From Ipomoea triloba (lineage: Eukaryota; Streptophyta; Magnoliopsida; Solanales; Convolvulaceae), in assembly GCF_003576645.1 (NCBI RefSeq), contig NC_044917.1:21278405-21342404 (forward strand): a stretch of DNA of 64,000 nucleotides, read 5' to 3'. The notes below the pieces were generated by a model, which saw only the letters and a list, made by a program, of their open reading frames with translations, was not told the DNA's origin and did not search any database. Shown in pieces: positions 45,163 through 56,826 of the stretch. Every line of letters starts with the position of its first letter. Position 1 is the stretch's first letter. The position numbers and the translations under genes are program-made.

Positions 45163-45649
45163 AAGGCTATGTTTGGCAAACCTAACTGAAAAACAGCTGA
45201 AAGCTGAAAAGTAGTTGAAAATTGAAATGGTATAAGCTCGAAGGTAAAATCTGAAAAACTATTAAGCTAGCAATTATTTTTAAAAGTGTTTGATAAAATT
45301 AGTTTTTTGATAAACTGATAAATGTAAAAAGACTAAATAGAACATTTTCATAAAATTTAAACAGTTTTAAATTTAAATAGGTTTGTTTACATATTAAAAT
45401 ATAAAATAATGAAACCAATCTATTTTTATAAAATATAAAGTAAGAACATATATTTGAAAATAAATATAAAGTAAAACAAAATATTTATAGTTCATAAAAT
45501 TAGTTCATTCAAAAATTAATGTTCAAACACATAAATGTCAAATTAAAATTACAACCAAACGTATTGAAGAGAAAAGACCAAAACGATTTAATTGGGAGGG
45601 GTAAATGATGCCATTTATTTAAAACAATACGAATAAAGATGGAAAAAAA

Positions 45650-45985
45650 TTAAAAAGCTACTAGCTTATTTTTTAAAAGCTACATAAAGTATCTTATCAA
45701 AATAAGCTCTTATTTTAATTAAGCTACTAACTTATTTTGGATAATTACCAAACAAGGCTTATAGCTTATTAGTAGCTTAAAATAAACTATAAGCTCTACC
45801 AAATAGAGCCTAAGACTCTGTTTGGCATAGCTTATTTGTGAGCTTATATCTTATTTTAAGCTACTAATAAGTTATAATAAGCTTTATTCGGTAATACTTC
45901 CAAAATAAACTAGTAGCGTAAAATAAGAGCTTATTTTGAAATGCTACCTTAGGTAGCGTTTCAAAATTAAACTAGTAGTTTCTTA
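45650..45985. mobile_element. Head-to-head pair of a small MITE inside the outer element
   Basis: The half ending at 45812 is an inverted copy of the half starting at 45813. Both share AGCTACTAATAAG, CCAAAATAA and AAAATAAGAGCTTATTTT, and both have CTCTATTTGG/CTCTGTTTGG at the centre. It can fold into one long hairpin. Confidence 0.7.
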
Positions 45986-46283
45986 ACTTTTTTTTTTAAT
46001 ATCTTTATCATTATATTATAAATAAATGACATCTTTTACCCCTTCCAATTACTCTTTTTGGCCTTTTCTCTTCTCCTATATTTTTATTCATCATCTTCCG
46101 AACTCTTCACACGCCCAACAACTCTTTAAACGAAAATTTAAGTGAGACCTCTATTGAGATGAAGGAGATTAGCAACAATATTGCTACTTCATTATTATGG
46201 GATGCTAGATGATGATTATGCTAATAGTTTTATTTCAAAATGTTAAATTTTAATATGTAAACAAACCTATTTAAATTTAAAAT

Positions 46284-46680
46284 ATTCCATATTTGGTCCT
46301 ACATTTATAGGTGACCGTCCACTTTTAGTTCTTTTTTTTTTATCAAAGCATCCACTTTTGGTCCTAGAATTATTGTGGCATGACCATTTTTGGTCTTCCA
46401 TCAATAAAATCGTTGAAATGTCATTAAATACAAGGATATTTCGATCTTTTTAATACAAAGTCCGTTGACTCGTTATATTTTTTATGTTTATCATTTTGAA
46501 AAAAATTATAATTGAAGACCGAAATGTAATTGTATTTAACGATATTTAAGCTAATTTGTTGATAGAGGACCAAAAATAGTCATGTCACAATAATACTAGG
46601 ACCAAAAGAGGATGTTTAAAAAAAATGGACTAAAAGTGGACTGCCACCTATAAATCTAAGACCAAAAATGGAATTAACTC
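46284..46680. mobile_element. Foldback element inside the outer element
   Basis: The left arm ATTTGGTCCTACATTTATAGG and CACTTTTAGTTC is inverted in the right arm, GGACTAAAAGTGG and CCTATAAATCTAAGACC. It resembles the foldback MULE at 8880-9400 in style. Flanks TTAAAATAT and TTAAAATTA look like a decayed 9-bp duplication. The outer element's right arm resumes beyond 46680. Confidence 0.75.
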
Positions 46681-47076
46681 TTAAAATTATTTAAATTTTG
46701 TGAAGATGTTTTTTTAGTCTTTTTACATTTATCAGCTTATCAAAAAGTTAATTTTTCAAACACTTTTGAGCATAATCAACTAGCTAGCTTAGCTTAATAG
46801 CTCTTCAATTTTCAACTTCTAACTTATATATTTTCAGCTTTCACTACCTTTTCAACTAAATTTGTCAAAGATAGCCTAATAAGCCTAATCATTGCACATT
46901 TCAATATTTTGCAATAAAAATAAAAAAAAGTTTTCTAAGCTCCATCTGTCATTATAAAGACTACATATAGTATGCAAGACCAAATATATTATTGATCAAA
47001 ATTTCTTTCAACAAACAATTTCCCTATTCACACACACACTCTCTCTCTGATCTCTTTCTAAACGCTAGTCTATCCC

Positions 47077-47084
47077 TATATATA
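47077..47084 (+). promoter_or_regulatory. Candidate TATA box of the ERF gene
   Basis: TATATATA lies about 165 bp before the first in-frame ATG, downstream of a CACACACA/CTCTCTCT tract and before a pyrimidine-rich leader. Plausible by position only. Confidence 0.4.
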
Positions 47085-47243
47085 TGTGTATCACCAATTA
47101 CAACTGTGAGTGAGCAGTCTAATCCCTAGCCAGCCTTCAATTCTCCTCCTCTCTTCTTCTTCTTCCTCAGAAACAAGCTAAACTTGCTATATATCTTGTT
47201 ATTGAAGAAGAGAAAGCAAATTGAATTGAAACTCCATCTGTAT

Positions 47244-48435
47244 ATGTATGCATGTTTTGCTTTGATGATTGAATACACCCAGGAATTGGAGGCTGCAGGT
47301 TTTAGTGGCGTGAGCAAGGAGGAGATGAGGTGCAGTACTACGGCGGAATTAAGGCGTCGGAGAGGTGAGAAGAGGCCTCTTTCATCGGAAGAGGAAGACG
47401 ACCACCCCACAACCAAGCCTTTGTTCTATTCCTCACCTCAATCTCAGCACGATATGTCCGCCATGGTTTCCGCTCTTTCCCAAGTCATTGGTTGCTGCAA
47501 TAACACCACCACATATGCACCCGCCCCCGCCTTATACCACCAATCTCCTCAACCCAATCTTCATCATCAACAACAACCACCTGCAGGTACGCATATTAAT
47601 TTATCATGTGTAGAAATTTTAATTTATTGGGTAAAAAAAATGAATGAATAAAGATAATAGCAGACTATTGTTTTAAATCATCAATCAGACACTTGAATGG
47701 AGAGTAAAAAGTAAGAGTAGATGTTTAATTTCCATGTGATCTGTTTTGTGACATGTATGTATGTGTGTTTGTTAATTATAATAATAAATAAATGGAGCTA
47801 ATTAATTAAGAACTAATCTAGCTAATCCGATAGGTGGCGTGAACCAAAGGAAAAGACACTATAGGGGAGTTAGGCAGCGGCCATGGGGGAAGTTTGCGGC
47901 GGAAATCCGGGATCCCAAAAAGGCGGCTAGGGTTTGGCTGGGAACCTTTGAAACAGCAGAAGCTGCAGCTTTAGCGTACGATGAAGCAGCGTTAAGGTTC
48001 AAAGGGAACAAGGCAAAGCTGAATTTCCCGGAAAGGGTTCAAGGCAGAACCCAGTTTGGATATCTAACCACCCGACAAGACTTGCCTATTGTTTCATCGT
48101 CCAATAATCATCTTTACTCTTCTGCTTCTCACACCACTACCTATCCCAATGTCGACCATTACGCGCACCTCCTGGGCCACGGCCGCCGCGACTTATTACC
48201 CAATTTTGAGGTGCTTTCTACTACTCATCACATCTTTCAACCTCCACCACCAACAACATCAAATCACAACATTATTATTAATGCTCGTACACCTGCCGCT
48301 TGCTTTCAACAATCACCAAATAATTATAATTACTTGTTTCCATTCAACTTCGGGACGACTACTTGTTCTTCTTCCACTTCTGCGCCTAATAATAATGAAG
48401 ACGATGATCTTGATTTCAAGAATACGACCAAGTGA
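47244..48435 (+). CDS. AP2/ERF transcription factor, group X (ABR1/ERF110-like)
   Basis: Two exons: 47244-47586 and 47834-48435, 314 residues. The splice CTGCAG/GTACGC ... GATAG/GTGGCG keeps the frame across a Gly codon. One AP2/ERF domain spans about residues 123-180, with [24 protein letters not shown] and [11 protein letters not shown]. Ala and Asp at domain positions 14 and 19 mark the ERF rather than DREB class, so it should bind GCC-box-like DNA in the nucleus. The N-terminal [14 protein letters not shown] and the domain wording fit group X (ABR1/ERF110-type), known for stress and ABA responses. The C terminus is rich in Ser, Thr, Asn and His. Start alternatives: ATG 47244 or 47265. This is the only intact gene in the window. 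A transposon nest ends about 360 bp upstream. Confidence 0.92.
47587..47833 (+). other. Intron of the ERF gene
   Basis: GTACGC donor and CCGATAG acceptor, 247 bp, AT-rich with in-frame stops. Removal joins the N-terminal part to the AP2 domain in frame (phase 1). Confidence 0.85.
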
Positions 48436-48713
48436 TATATATGATCCAGGTTGTCCCTCCAATTATATATATTGGATGCTTAGCTTTGCTTCCATTCATT
48501 CTTGCTTTTTACTCATTATCATCATCAATGTTTAAATTGTAAGTTCTTCAGTTTCAACCTTAAACTACAAGCGGTTTTTCATCACTATATATATATATAT
48601 ATATGTGCATCTGTTACATTGAAGTGCAATGATTTTAAAGGGTTTTTGTATTATTTCTGTTTCATTACTTTAAAGTTCCCCAATCAAGTATGTATGTGTG
48701 TATAAATTAAAAG

Positions 48714-48719
48714 AATAAA
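48714..48719 (+). terminator. Candidate polyadenylation signal of the ERF gene
   Basis: AATAAA lies 279 bp after the stop codon in an AT-rich trailer that also contains (TA)n at 48584-48604. Assigned by position only. Confidence 0.35.
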
Positions 48720-48722
48720 ATT

Positions 48723-49049
48723 CTTCTATAAGGGCATATAGGCTTTAATTTGTATGGTAAACAACTTTTTGAATTAGCTTTAACCGGTATGTCAAACCAC
48801 TAGTTTTCCCGATCTGCATAATATCTAATGTTACATCTAGTTCTCTAACCTAAGAGCATAGATTTTTTTTTTAGTGATTGGAAAACTCGCCGCAACCACT
48901 ATCCGATGATGTTTACTGAGTTAATTTCACTCTTATGTAATACCTCGCAAACCACACGGAATAGGTAAATTACACTAAGAAGACCCTATCTGACAAGCTC
49001 AATTGGGAGGTTGTTGGCAAGAATCTAACTCATGACTTTTAGGTACGAG
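48723..49049. other. Gene-free stretch with a dispersed repeat
   Basis: 48885-49040 shares its word order with 55230-55410: CGCAACCA, TTATGTAATA, GACAAGCTCAA/GACGAGTTCAA, GGCAAGAAT/GACAAGAAT and CATGACTTT/CATGACCTT. It is a diverged dispersed repeat, perhaps SINE-like. Nothing else seen. Confidence 0.45.
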
Positions 49050-49712
49050 AAAATTCTCCTATAAGACCATCTCACAAATCCTCATTAGTGAGACAAGTCG
49101 GGTTTTTGATAAGTATTACTCCCTCCATCCCATTTTATGTGTCTAGTTCAGTTAACGAGGCTTGACTGAAGTTATTTTTAAATCAATTTTTCATAATATT
49201 AAGTTTAGTATTAATATACAAAATTTATATAGTTAGAAACAACACTGAAAGTACTATTAAACACAAAAAATCAATTATAAAAATAAGTTAAAAATAATAA
49301 ATAAAATAATCAAAGAAAAAAAGAGTTGGTTTGACCAATGAATAGTAAGTAGGACAAATAAAATGGGACAAATGGAGTATATTTTTTCACATAAGTATTT
49401 CTCTGTACAATTTTCATCATAGGTAACTCTTCACCTCTTAATATTACATTTTTGCATCAAAAGTGTCACATTTTTTTATCATAAGTATTACATTTTTTTT
49501 CATAAGTAACTACTCAACTCTAAATATTACATATTGATTTAAAAGTATTACATTTTTTGCTCAAAAGTATTATATTTTTACTTATAAGTAACAAACAATT
49601 TATTCCTTATTAGTACTCCGTATTAGATTTTCCAGCATAAGTATTACATTTTCATCATAACCCAACCCGTTTCACAAATAAGGATCCGTGAGGCGATCTA
49701 ACAGAGGAGTCA
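49050..49712. mobile_element. MITE, TAATAC family, copy 3, with nested Stowaway
   Basis: Left end ATAAGACCATCTCACAAATC, then GTGAGACAAGTCGGG; right end CCCAACCCGTTTCACAAATA, then GTGAGGCGATCT. Inside are TAAGTATTACATTTTT units. The Stowaway-type element at 49119-49377 sits within it. Confidence 0.8.
49119..49377. mobile_element. Stowaway-type MITE
   Basis: CTCCCTCCATCCCATTTTAT at the left is matched in inverse by AAAATGGGACAAATGGAG at the right. Both sides carry TA (49117-49118, 49378-49379), the Tc1/mariner target duplication. 259 bp, no coding. Confidence 0.88.
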
Positions 49713-49790
49713 CTCTTAGATACCAGAGTTATGTTTCACCCACTCGACCATATATCCCTTTCATGGCAAGGGCATCATTTTTACTTTTTG

Positions 49791-50151
49791 GATATTATGG
49801 ATGTTTGGAAAATTTGTTATCAGCCAAAGCTAAGTTTGTTTGACCAACTTTAGTTTACTTCTAGTCAAACAGTTAAAATTGGTGTTTGGTAAATAGCTTT
49901 TTGGCTTAACTTATTAATTCTAATAAGCTGAAAATGAAAAGGCTATTTTGAGTAGCTTATTGATATCAACTTATTGCATTAAGTCTTAAAAGTCTAATTT
50001 ACCCTTAACAGTTGTTAGTTATTATAGTGTTTATATTTATTCAATTTTTAGCTAAATTTACATTTTTAATATCATCAGAAACTTTTAGAAACTTGACATC
50101 TTAATTGACTTTTTGTGTAACACGCACGCATAAATAAATAAATAAATAAAT

Positions 50152-50239
<88 letters not shown>

Positions 50240-50665
50240 TAACCATTATGTTAAATTATCATTAACAACTTAGATTTATTATATTTTTATTTGAAATTAT
50301 ATTTTTAATATTGAATTATTATGAACTACAACGTATTTCTTGATAATTATAATAACATTAATAAGAAAACAAAAATAATAGTTAAAAATAATTAATAATA
50401 ACAAAATGATAATATATAATAAATTATAAAAAATCTTTTAAGAGTTAAATAAATAGCCACAACAAACTTATGCCCTTACACATCATTTTATAAATTATCA
50501 GCTAATATAATAAACAGTTAATTTACCAAACACATTTCTATAACCAGCTAATACTATCAGCTGGTTAAACCAGCTAACACATTCAATTGATTGCTATTAG
50601 CCATAAGCTAAATCAATAAGATATTAGCTATCATCTAACGCCCAATCGCCAAACACCCCAATATC
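49791..50665. mobile_element. hAT-like non-autonomous element
   Basis: The left end GATATTATGGATGTTTGG is matched by the right end CCAAACACCCCAATATC. Repeated subterminal AGCTTATT/AGCTAATA words occur at both ends. It contains a long (TA)n. No transposase. Confidence 0.7.
50131..50236. repeat. (AAAT)n followed by (TA)n
   Basis: About five AAAT units, then roughly 84 bp of uninterrupted TA inside the hAT-like element. Confidence 0.95.
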
Positions 50666-51495
50666 GTAATTTACAAAATCATAAAAAGAAAATCACACAC
50701 ACACATATATATATATAGCTTTCTTTAATTTGGGAGTAAAGGAGGGTTACGATGATAGATTATTAATTGTGGAATGTGGATACATGCATGCATACATACA
50801 TAAACACACATACATATGAGGGTGGCCATAGTTTAGGCTGGATCTAATTTAGACCGCTTAAAATATGGGCAGGGTCATCGGTCTCGACAAATAGTTGGTT
50901 CTGATTTAATTTCAAGATAAGCTTGTAGCTTTGTACTAACTTAGTGGACGCACACAGAATATAATTTACTAGGGAGTTTTGTTTTTTTTTTTAATACTAT
51001 TGACTTTATTACAATATAGTATTTATTAGCCAGTTTAGTCAAGCAAAGTTTTAAATATCTATCTTTCTAATGAAGGATATCCAAACTTTTGAAAGTTGAT
51101 TAACATATATACTTGGAAAGGGACGAAATTAAATTGGAAAGCTAGTAAAGATAGATGCGAAAGATGTCATAAAGAAATAAATGTTTCTTAAATTGGTTGG
51201 TGGATTTAGAATGTGCATTTTCACATTATATAACTTCATTTAATTTACACAACTGTATTTGCTACTCAATCTGTATTTCTTCTTTTACATAACAATGAAC
51301 TCCACAAGATGCTAGCTAGCTTCATTCTAAAACTTCCCCATCATATTGGAGATTAGATCAAACATATACTGTTCATATGTGTTTGAACTCCATCTTTTCC
51401 TTTTGTCCCCTTTTCATTTAATTTAGTTTTATAAATCCCTATTTCATCTAGTCATAGTATCACATTGTTCCATGCTTTGAAAGAAATTAATCTAG

Positions 51496-51552
<57 letters not shown>

Positions 51553-51751
51553 ACATGGATATGTATAGACTTTTTAAAAGTATTGATTATTATTGTGCTG
51601 TAGGTAGCTAGATGCTTACTTAGCATACAGGATTACAGTCATACATCTTACAGAGTTGAATATAGAATTGATTGCTCCCTACTAGGGGCAGTTTAGGCAT
51701 TAATAGTGGGAATGTGAAATACATTAATTATTAATTAGGTATTTAGTTGTG

Positions 51752-51799
<48 letters not shown>

Positions 51800-52462
51800 A
51801 CTTTTGTGAATCAGTACTAATCACAGTAGCCCTAGACTTGTAATGTACTCCTTATGTAGGGAAATTATTTGGGCTGAGTTCATTATACCATATAGACCCA
51901 ATACTTAGGAGAGGAGGCTTTTAATAACCTAGTAAAGCACTAGGATGTGTGCCACCATCTACCACCTTCTTTAATCATGTTTAAGTATTAACAACGTGTC
52001 ATTTAACTAGGAAAAAAAATTAATTTCTCTTAAGTAAGGTCTTATGTTCAAATCTTATATATGAAGTAACAACATTGAATACAGTTGGATAGGATGTGGT
52101 TAAAACTTTTATTTGAATCTAATTCGCACTTAAGATAGGAAAAAAAAAAAAAAAAGGTTGAAAAGGATAGTAGGTTAGTGGACCTTGAACTATTGCACAT
52201 GAGTAATGTTTACTTATTGTATACGCTCAAGTAAAAATTGAGAATTTCTGTTGTCAGTTATCACTCAAAAAAAATAAGTCGAACTATCATTTGACACCTA
52301 ATTAACTTTAATTTCACAATAATTAAAATTAACTTATGGGCTAAGGATGACTTGTAACTTTGCACTTAGTATGTGTGAAAAGAAAGAGAAGGAAGAAAAA
52401 TAATATAAAATGATATGTGTATGTAATATGGAGATATGGGTTAAAGAAATATGTACTTCAAT
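50666..52462. other. Gene-free stretch with microsatellites
   Basis: No protein or RNA gene seen. (AT)n runs lie at 51498-51550 and 51756-51796. A SINE-like piece with GGTCTTATGTTCAAATCTTA (about 52028) and a poly(A) run at 52139-52155 may be a worn retroposon on the plus strand. Confidence 0.5.
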
Positions 52463-52671
52463 TCAATTCCCTTTAATTTGCAGCTGGCTACGTTGTTGTT
52501 TCCTCATAACCAGTTCCAGCTTAGCTGCAGCTTTTGAATTGACTTTCCAGCCAAGGTTGGAAATTAAACCTGGGCTTATTTCTTCAACTCTGGTGTAGAC
52601 ATCAGATAGATCGAACTGGTCCTTTCTTGGCGCCGGGTAGTCATCGACCCGATCTGACCAATTAATAAAAA
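52463..52671 (-). other. Exon-like open frame, unrecognised
   Basis: On the minus strand a frame of about 68 codons has protein-like composition: DDYPAPRKDQFDLSDVYTRV, then EEISPGLISNLGWKVNSK and AAAKLELVMRKQQRSQLQ. It starts just after an acceptor-like TTAATTGGTCAG and contains no early ATG. It could be one exon of a gene or a captured fragment. I do not recognise the family. Confidence 0.3.
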
Positions 52672-52823
52672 ATTACCTTAACTTATATGACTCATTTGAT
52701 AGATGGGCTGAGATTTTATGTGGAGTCGATGTAAAATTGTATCAGTTGAGTATATAGATATGGAAGTAAATAATAAGGAAGAGATAAAAATATATATTAG
52801 CATGAAGCTAGCTAAGATAGATG

Positions 52824-53045
52824 TTAGAGTTTGAGGTAATGTGTGCGTGTATTATAAATATATAGAAAACAAAAGAAGAATAATGTGAAAGGGAAGGAGA
52901 GTGTAGTGGTAATTAAGGTGGCAGGGGTCATGGAAATCGGCTGAATCATCTGTCTAAATGGTTGACGCCTTGACGGCTTGTCGGACGACGACAAAAGGCG
53001 ACGATGAGAGCCGACTCCATCTTTTGTTTGTGCATCCATCTCCAC
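52824..53045 (-). CDS. Small hypothetical ORF
   Basis: 73 codons from ATG 53045: MEMDAQTKDGVGSHRRLLSS, basic and Ser-rich at the start, hydrophobic and Phe-rich at the end. It lies upstream, on the same strand, of the exon-like frame at 52463-52671, so the two might belong to one gene, but no convincing donor site links them. It may be a chance ORF. Confidence 0.2.
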   Translation of the reverse strand: MEMDAQTKDGVGSHRRLLSSSDKPSRRQPFRQMIQPISMTPATLITTTLSFPFTLFFFCFLYIYNTRTHYLKL

Positions 53046-53199
53046 ACCATTTACTCACCCAAATTGCAATGCATATTTACCACACTTCAATTTTTTTTTT
53101 TAATTCTGTTACAATATAGTATTTATTCATAACTACTTTTTCAACTTAGTGAAATATAAAGATTCGAATTTTTCTTTTTAATTTAATATCTCTTTTAAT

Positions 53200-53501
53200 A
53201 GTGTGTTTGGTTCGCACATGAGAATCGGAATCGGAATGAGTATCAAATACTTGGTAATGGTAATGGGTTTTAGTGAAAGTATTTAGCATGTTTGGTAGTT
53301 GGGTGGAATGGGAATGATTATTGATAGTTGGGGAAGAAATGAGGAAGGGAAATGAAACCCTTATTTAATAAGGGTATGGGTTTTGTCATTAATGGGGTAT
53401 TCTAAACCCATAGTAGCATTCACAAAACCTATAAACCAAACACTAGCAATCACTTTTATACTCATTCCTTATGCCTAAACCCACCAACCAAACACACCCT
53501 A
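53200..53501. mobile_element. MITE with GTGTGTTTGGTT ends
   Basis: The left end AGTGTGTTTGGTTCG and the right end CCAACCAAACACACCCTA are inverted copies, and subterminal GGAATGAG is matched by CTCATTCC. About 300 bp, non-coding. The ends fit hAT or PIF/Harbinger MITEs; the target duplication is unclear. Confidence 0.75.
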
Positions 53502-53724
53502 ATTTTCTCAAGTTATTTGAATTAAGCTTCAAATTTCAAATCAAATTTTTTAATTATGAACCTAAATAACTATTATAATAAGATGTTTTAGTAAATTATG
53601 ATACATTCGAATATAAATTTGGTTTGAAGATTAAATTATCATGGTAATTATATTTGACCCAAAATTCAAATTAAACTAACAGAAAATTTATTATGAATAT
53701 AATAATAAATTATATATTAATTAT

Positions 53725-54795
53725 TTCTTCCGTCTCATTTATTTTATGGGCCAAATTTTTAGTTAACAAAACTTGACTCTAGTCACTTACAATTTTGTTT
53801 TAGGTTAATTTCAATCTGTGAGATTAATCATATATAATTAATATTTTAAGTCTTACATATAATTCTTTATATCATAAATATAGTACTTTATATTAAAACT
53901 CTAATAGATAATCCTACAAAATAAATTAAAGTAATGACATAGCATAATTGTAGATATAATTAATACTTTAAACCTTATACATAATACCTTATAGCATAAA
54001 TGCAATACTTTATAGCAAAATTGTAATAGATCAAACAGTTTGCAAGAAATAAAGTAATAACATATAATAGAATTACACATATATATATACTCAATACTTT
54101 AAGCCTAATATATAATAATTTATAGCATAAATAATGTAATATAATGCACATTTTGCAAGGAATAAAGAAATAAAATAATAGAATTTCAGATATCATCAAT
54201 ACTTTAAGCCTTATATATAGTACTCGGAAAACTATAATACACAATTTGCAAAAAATAAAGTGTCATGGATTAAGACTCATGAGATGATTTCGCAAGAGAA
54301 TTTGCCTTCAATTTTTTATAATATTTAGTTTAGTATAGTATATATAAAATTTAGGGTGAGTCTCCTAAGACCGTCTTACATATCTTTATCCATGAGGCGA
54401 GTTGGATCATGATGGAAATGTAATACTAATTAGGAAAAAATTGCTTGAAGAATGAGAAAAAATGTGATACTTTTGATAAAAATGTAATAAATTTAAATTC
54501 AAAATGTAATATTAAGGGTTGAAAATCAGAGTTACTTATGAGAAAAATTGTATTCCGTAATACTTATCAAGGAAAGTGTAATACTTATGAAAAATTTAAT
54601 CCGTCTAATGGATAAGGAATCCTGAGATAATCTTATATAAGATTTTGCCCAAATTTATATATATTTATAAACTACATCAAAAGTATGTATTATTAAACAC
54701 AGGAGGTCGTCGAATTTAAAAGTTATAAGCAAATGTTAAAGAAAATAAATGAAAAAACAAAAATTGGTTAACCAATGAAGTAAAATGAGACATGA
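53725..54795. mobile_element. Stowaway-like element with nested MITE
   Basis: Left CTTCCGTCTCATTTATTTTA and right AAGTAAAATGAGACATG are inverted, and subterminal GTTAACAAAACTTGACT is matched by GGTTAACCAATG-type text. Its middle holds TAATAC-family MITE sequence and several loose repeats of AATACTTTA(A/T)GCCTTATA. Confidence 0.6.
54355..54645. mobile_element. MITE, TAATAC family, copy 4
   Basis: The left part CCTAAGACCGTCTTACATAT then GAGGCGAGTTGGATCATGAT, AATGTAATACTAATTAGG-like inner units, and a right end near GATAAGGAATCCTGAGATAA match the family at 9748, 11300 and 49050. It is shorter and worn. Confidence 0.7.
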
Positions 54796-55928
54796 CTATT
54801 AAACAATTTTATAGTAATATTAATATTGATTTTCAAAACTCTTATAGTTAATTTGTTAATTTTTTGTGTTATTTTTAGTTTGATGGTATATAAAAAAAAA
54901 ATTTAATACACAAATAATAACATTAATAAAATTATAAATTATAAATTAATAAAAAAAAAAGATTCCAGTATACCCAAACAAATATGACCAATAAAGGTAA
55001 ACTAATTTCACCCAAAACCAACATATTTGAATTATTATTTTGTTCAGATGTCATCAGGTTTCAAAAATATTGCTCGAATTTTTTTAATATTTGGAATGAA
55101 ATTCGGGTATGAACCACCCCTATTAGTCGTAGATAAGTCTTTTGAAATCAAATTAATAAGTTGTAAATAAGTTCATTATTGAAAACAAATTATATATTAA
55201 GAAATTACATATATAATGTCAAATAATAAATACTTTTTGAGTGGCGATGGAATCGCAACCATTGTTCAAATATGTGCATTAAGAAAATCATGTTATTATG
55301 TAATATTCGACAGATCACACATAAAAGATAAATGACACTCAAAAAATTCTATTTGACGAGTTCAACCGAAAGAATATTGACAAGAATTGAAATCATGACC
55401 TTCAACATTATAAATATTTTAAAATAAATTAACAATACGTGATTCAAGTAGGAAGAGTTTAGTTGTCATTAAGTTAATGCTTAAACTTAAACCTTGTCAA
55501 TATGAATATTAGGCAACATCAAATTTATTGCCTTTGGTTCTTTGAATCTTTCTTTCCCCATTTTCGATCTCTTCATGTTTGGCACCGACTTATTAATTAT
55601 TCCATCTGAAAATAAACATTATTTATCCTTTTAAAATATATAATTAAATTTACTACAATATATACTCCTAAATAAATGAAAACACTCTTTATGCTTCATC
55701 CAAAATCTTTATAATAAAAAATGATTCCAAAATTTATTCTAAAGCGTTTTAAAACCTTAATAATTTAACAAAACTTTCGTTGACATTATATATATTAATT
55801 AATTAAACTCTTTTAACTTATAAAAAAAAGCCCATGACTATTATATATTCCAATGTATATTTAATATTTGGTGTAAAGTTTGTCTTGTGATTCTAGTCAA
55901 TAAAAAACTATAAGGAGGTAAACCAATC
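54796..55928. other. Gene-free stretch with a dispersed repeat
   Basis: AT-rich. 55230-55410 is the partner of 48885-49040. No gene seen. Confidence 0.5.
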
Positions 55929-56138
55929 ATTATTGTATAGACCATATTACTAAATAATGTACATTTATAACACAAATAATGTATTTTAATATATTAAAAA
56001 TGTACATTATATTCAGGAAAAAGTACATTATTTGAATACTGAAAATACATTATTTTATATAATGTACAATTAGTACACAAACAATGTACTTTTAGTATAT
56101 TAAAAAAAAAAAATTTTGTTATGATCCACACAATAATT
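55929..56138. mobile_element. GTGGACCAT-family TIR element, copy 1
   Basis: Left ATTATTGTATAGACCAT and right ATGATCCACACAATAAT are inverted. The inside is made of AATGTACATTAT and AATGTATTTT units and their inverses. Related ends occur at 59350-59556 and 60818-61146. Confidence 0.7.
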
Positions 56139-56826
56139 TACTGATGTAAATTAACTTAACTTAATCATAGCTAACTAGCTCAAAGTGATAAGGCTAATAA
56201 ACAATTTATACTCGGAATCAATTTTAAAATTTTGTAATTACCAAATCAATTACATGATAAATTCAAAACATTATATATTTATATTAAACTCTTCGAGTTG
56301 AATTAGGTTGAAGCTAAAAAAAAAAAAATAAATAAATAAAGTTGACTCTTTCGGGTCGGAATGTCGGATGTGCCGGAATGATCGAGAAGATGAAGTCCCA
56401 CTAGCCATTTTTCTGCCATATCCTTTTTTTGTTTTTTTTGTTGGAAATTTTTTCTGCCATATCTATTCTTCTGTCATTTTTGGAAAAAATATCGTAAGGT
56501 CAAAACTAAATTAAATGTTAAAAATAAATATAAATAATTTTTTAAATATTATTTAATTCCTTATAGCTTAATATATTTTGAGCATGCAGGTAAGAGTTAA
56601 TTGTAACTTTAGTCTCTTAATTATTATATCTTTCAATTTTAATTTTAATTTCAAGATCAAAATTGACCAGATTTCGTTTTATGATTATTGAATATCTTTC
56701 ACTTTAATTTTGATTTTTACAGCGTTGAAAATGTGTCATTTTTAATCCTCAAATGGCACATTTTTAATAGCCCCAAAACCAATTTTGATTGGTTATTTTA
56801 CTTTTGGTTCTATAATTATTAAGGTA
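56139..56826. other. Gene-free stretch
   Basis: AT-rich DNA with inverted AATTATTAAGGTAC and TTTAATTTTGATTTTTA-like phrases around 56590-56820, perhaps half of a foldback MITE. No gene. Confidence 0.45.

Larger units (their letters stand above)
45163..46880. mobile_element. hAT-like non-autonomous element, outer layer of a nest
   Basis: The left end GGCTATGTTTGGCAAA, with inward CAGCTGAAAGCTGAAAAG and TTGAAAATTGAA, is matched in inverse at the right end, where CAATTTTCAACTTC and TTCAGCTTTCACTACC lead to AGATAGCC at 46878. Inner arm text AAATTTAAATAGGTTTGTTT (about 45370) is inverted at 46255-46280. It carries two further insertions. No transposase. Confidence 0.75.

Noticed and set aside
47365..48535. 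Alternative-frame ORFs overlapping both ERF exons
   Set aside because: Low-complexity Ile/Leu/His/Pro frames; shadows of the AP2/ERF coding frame.
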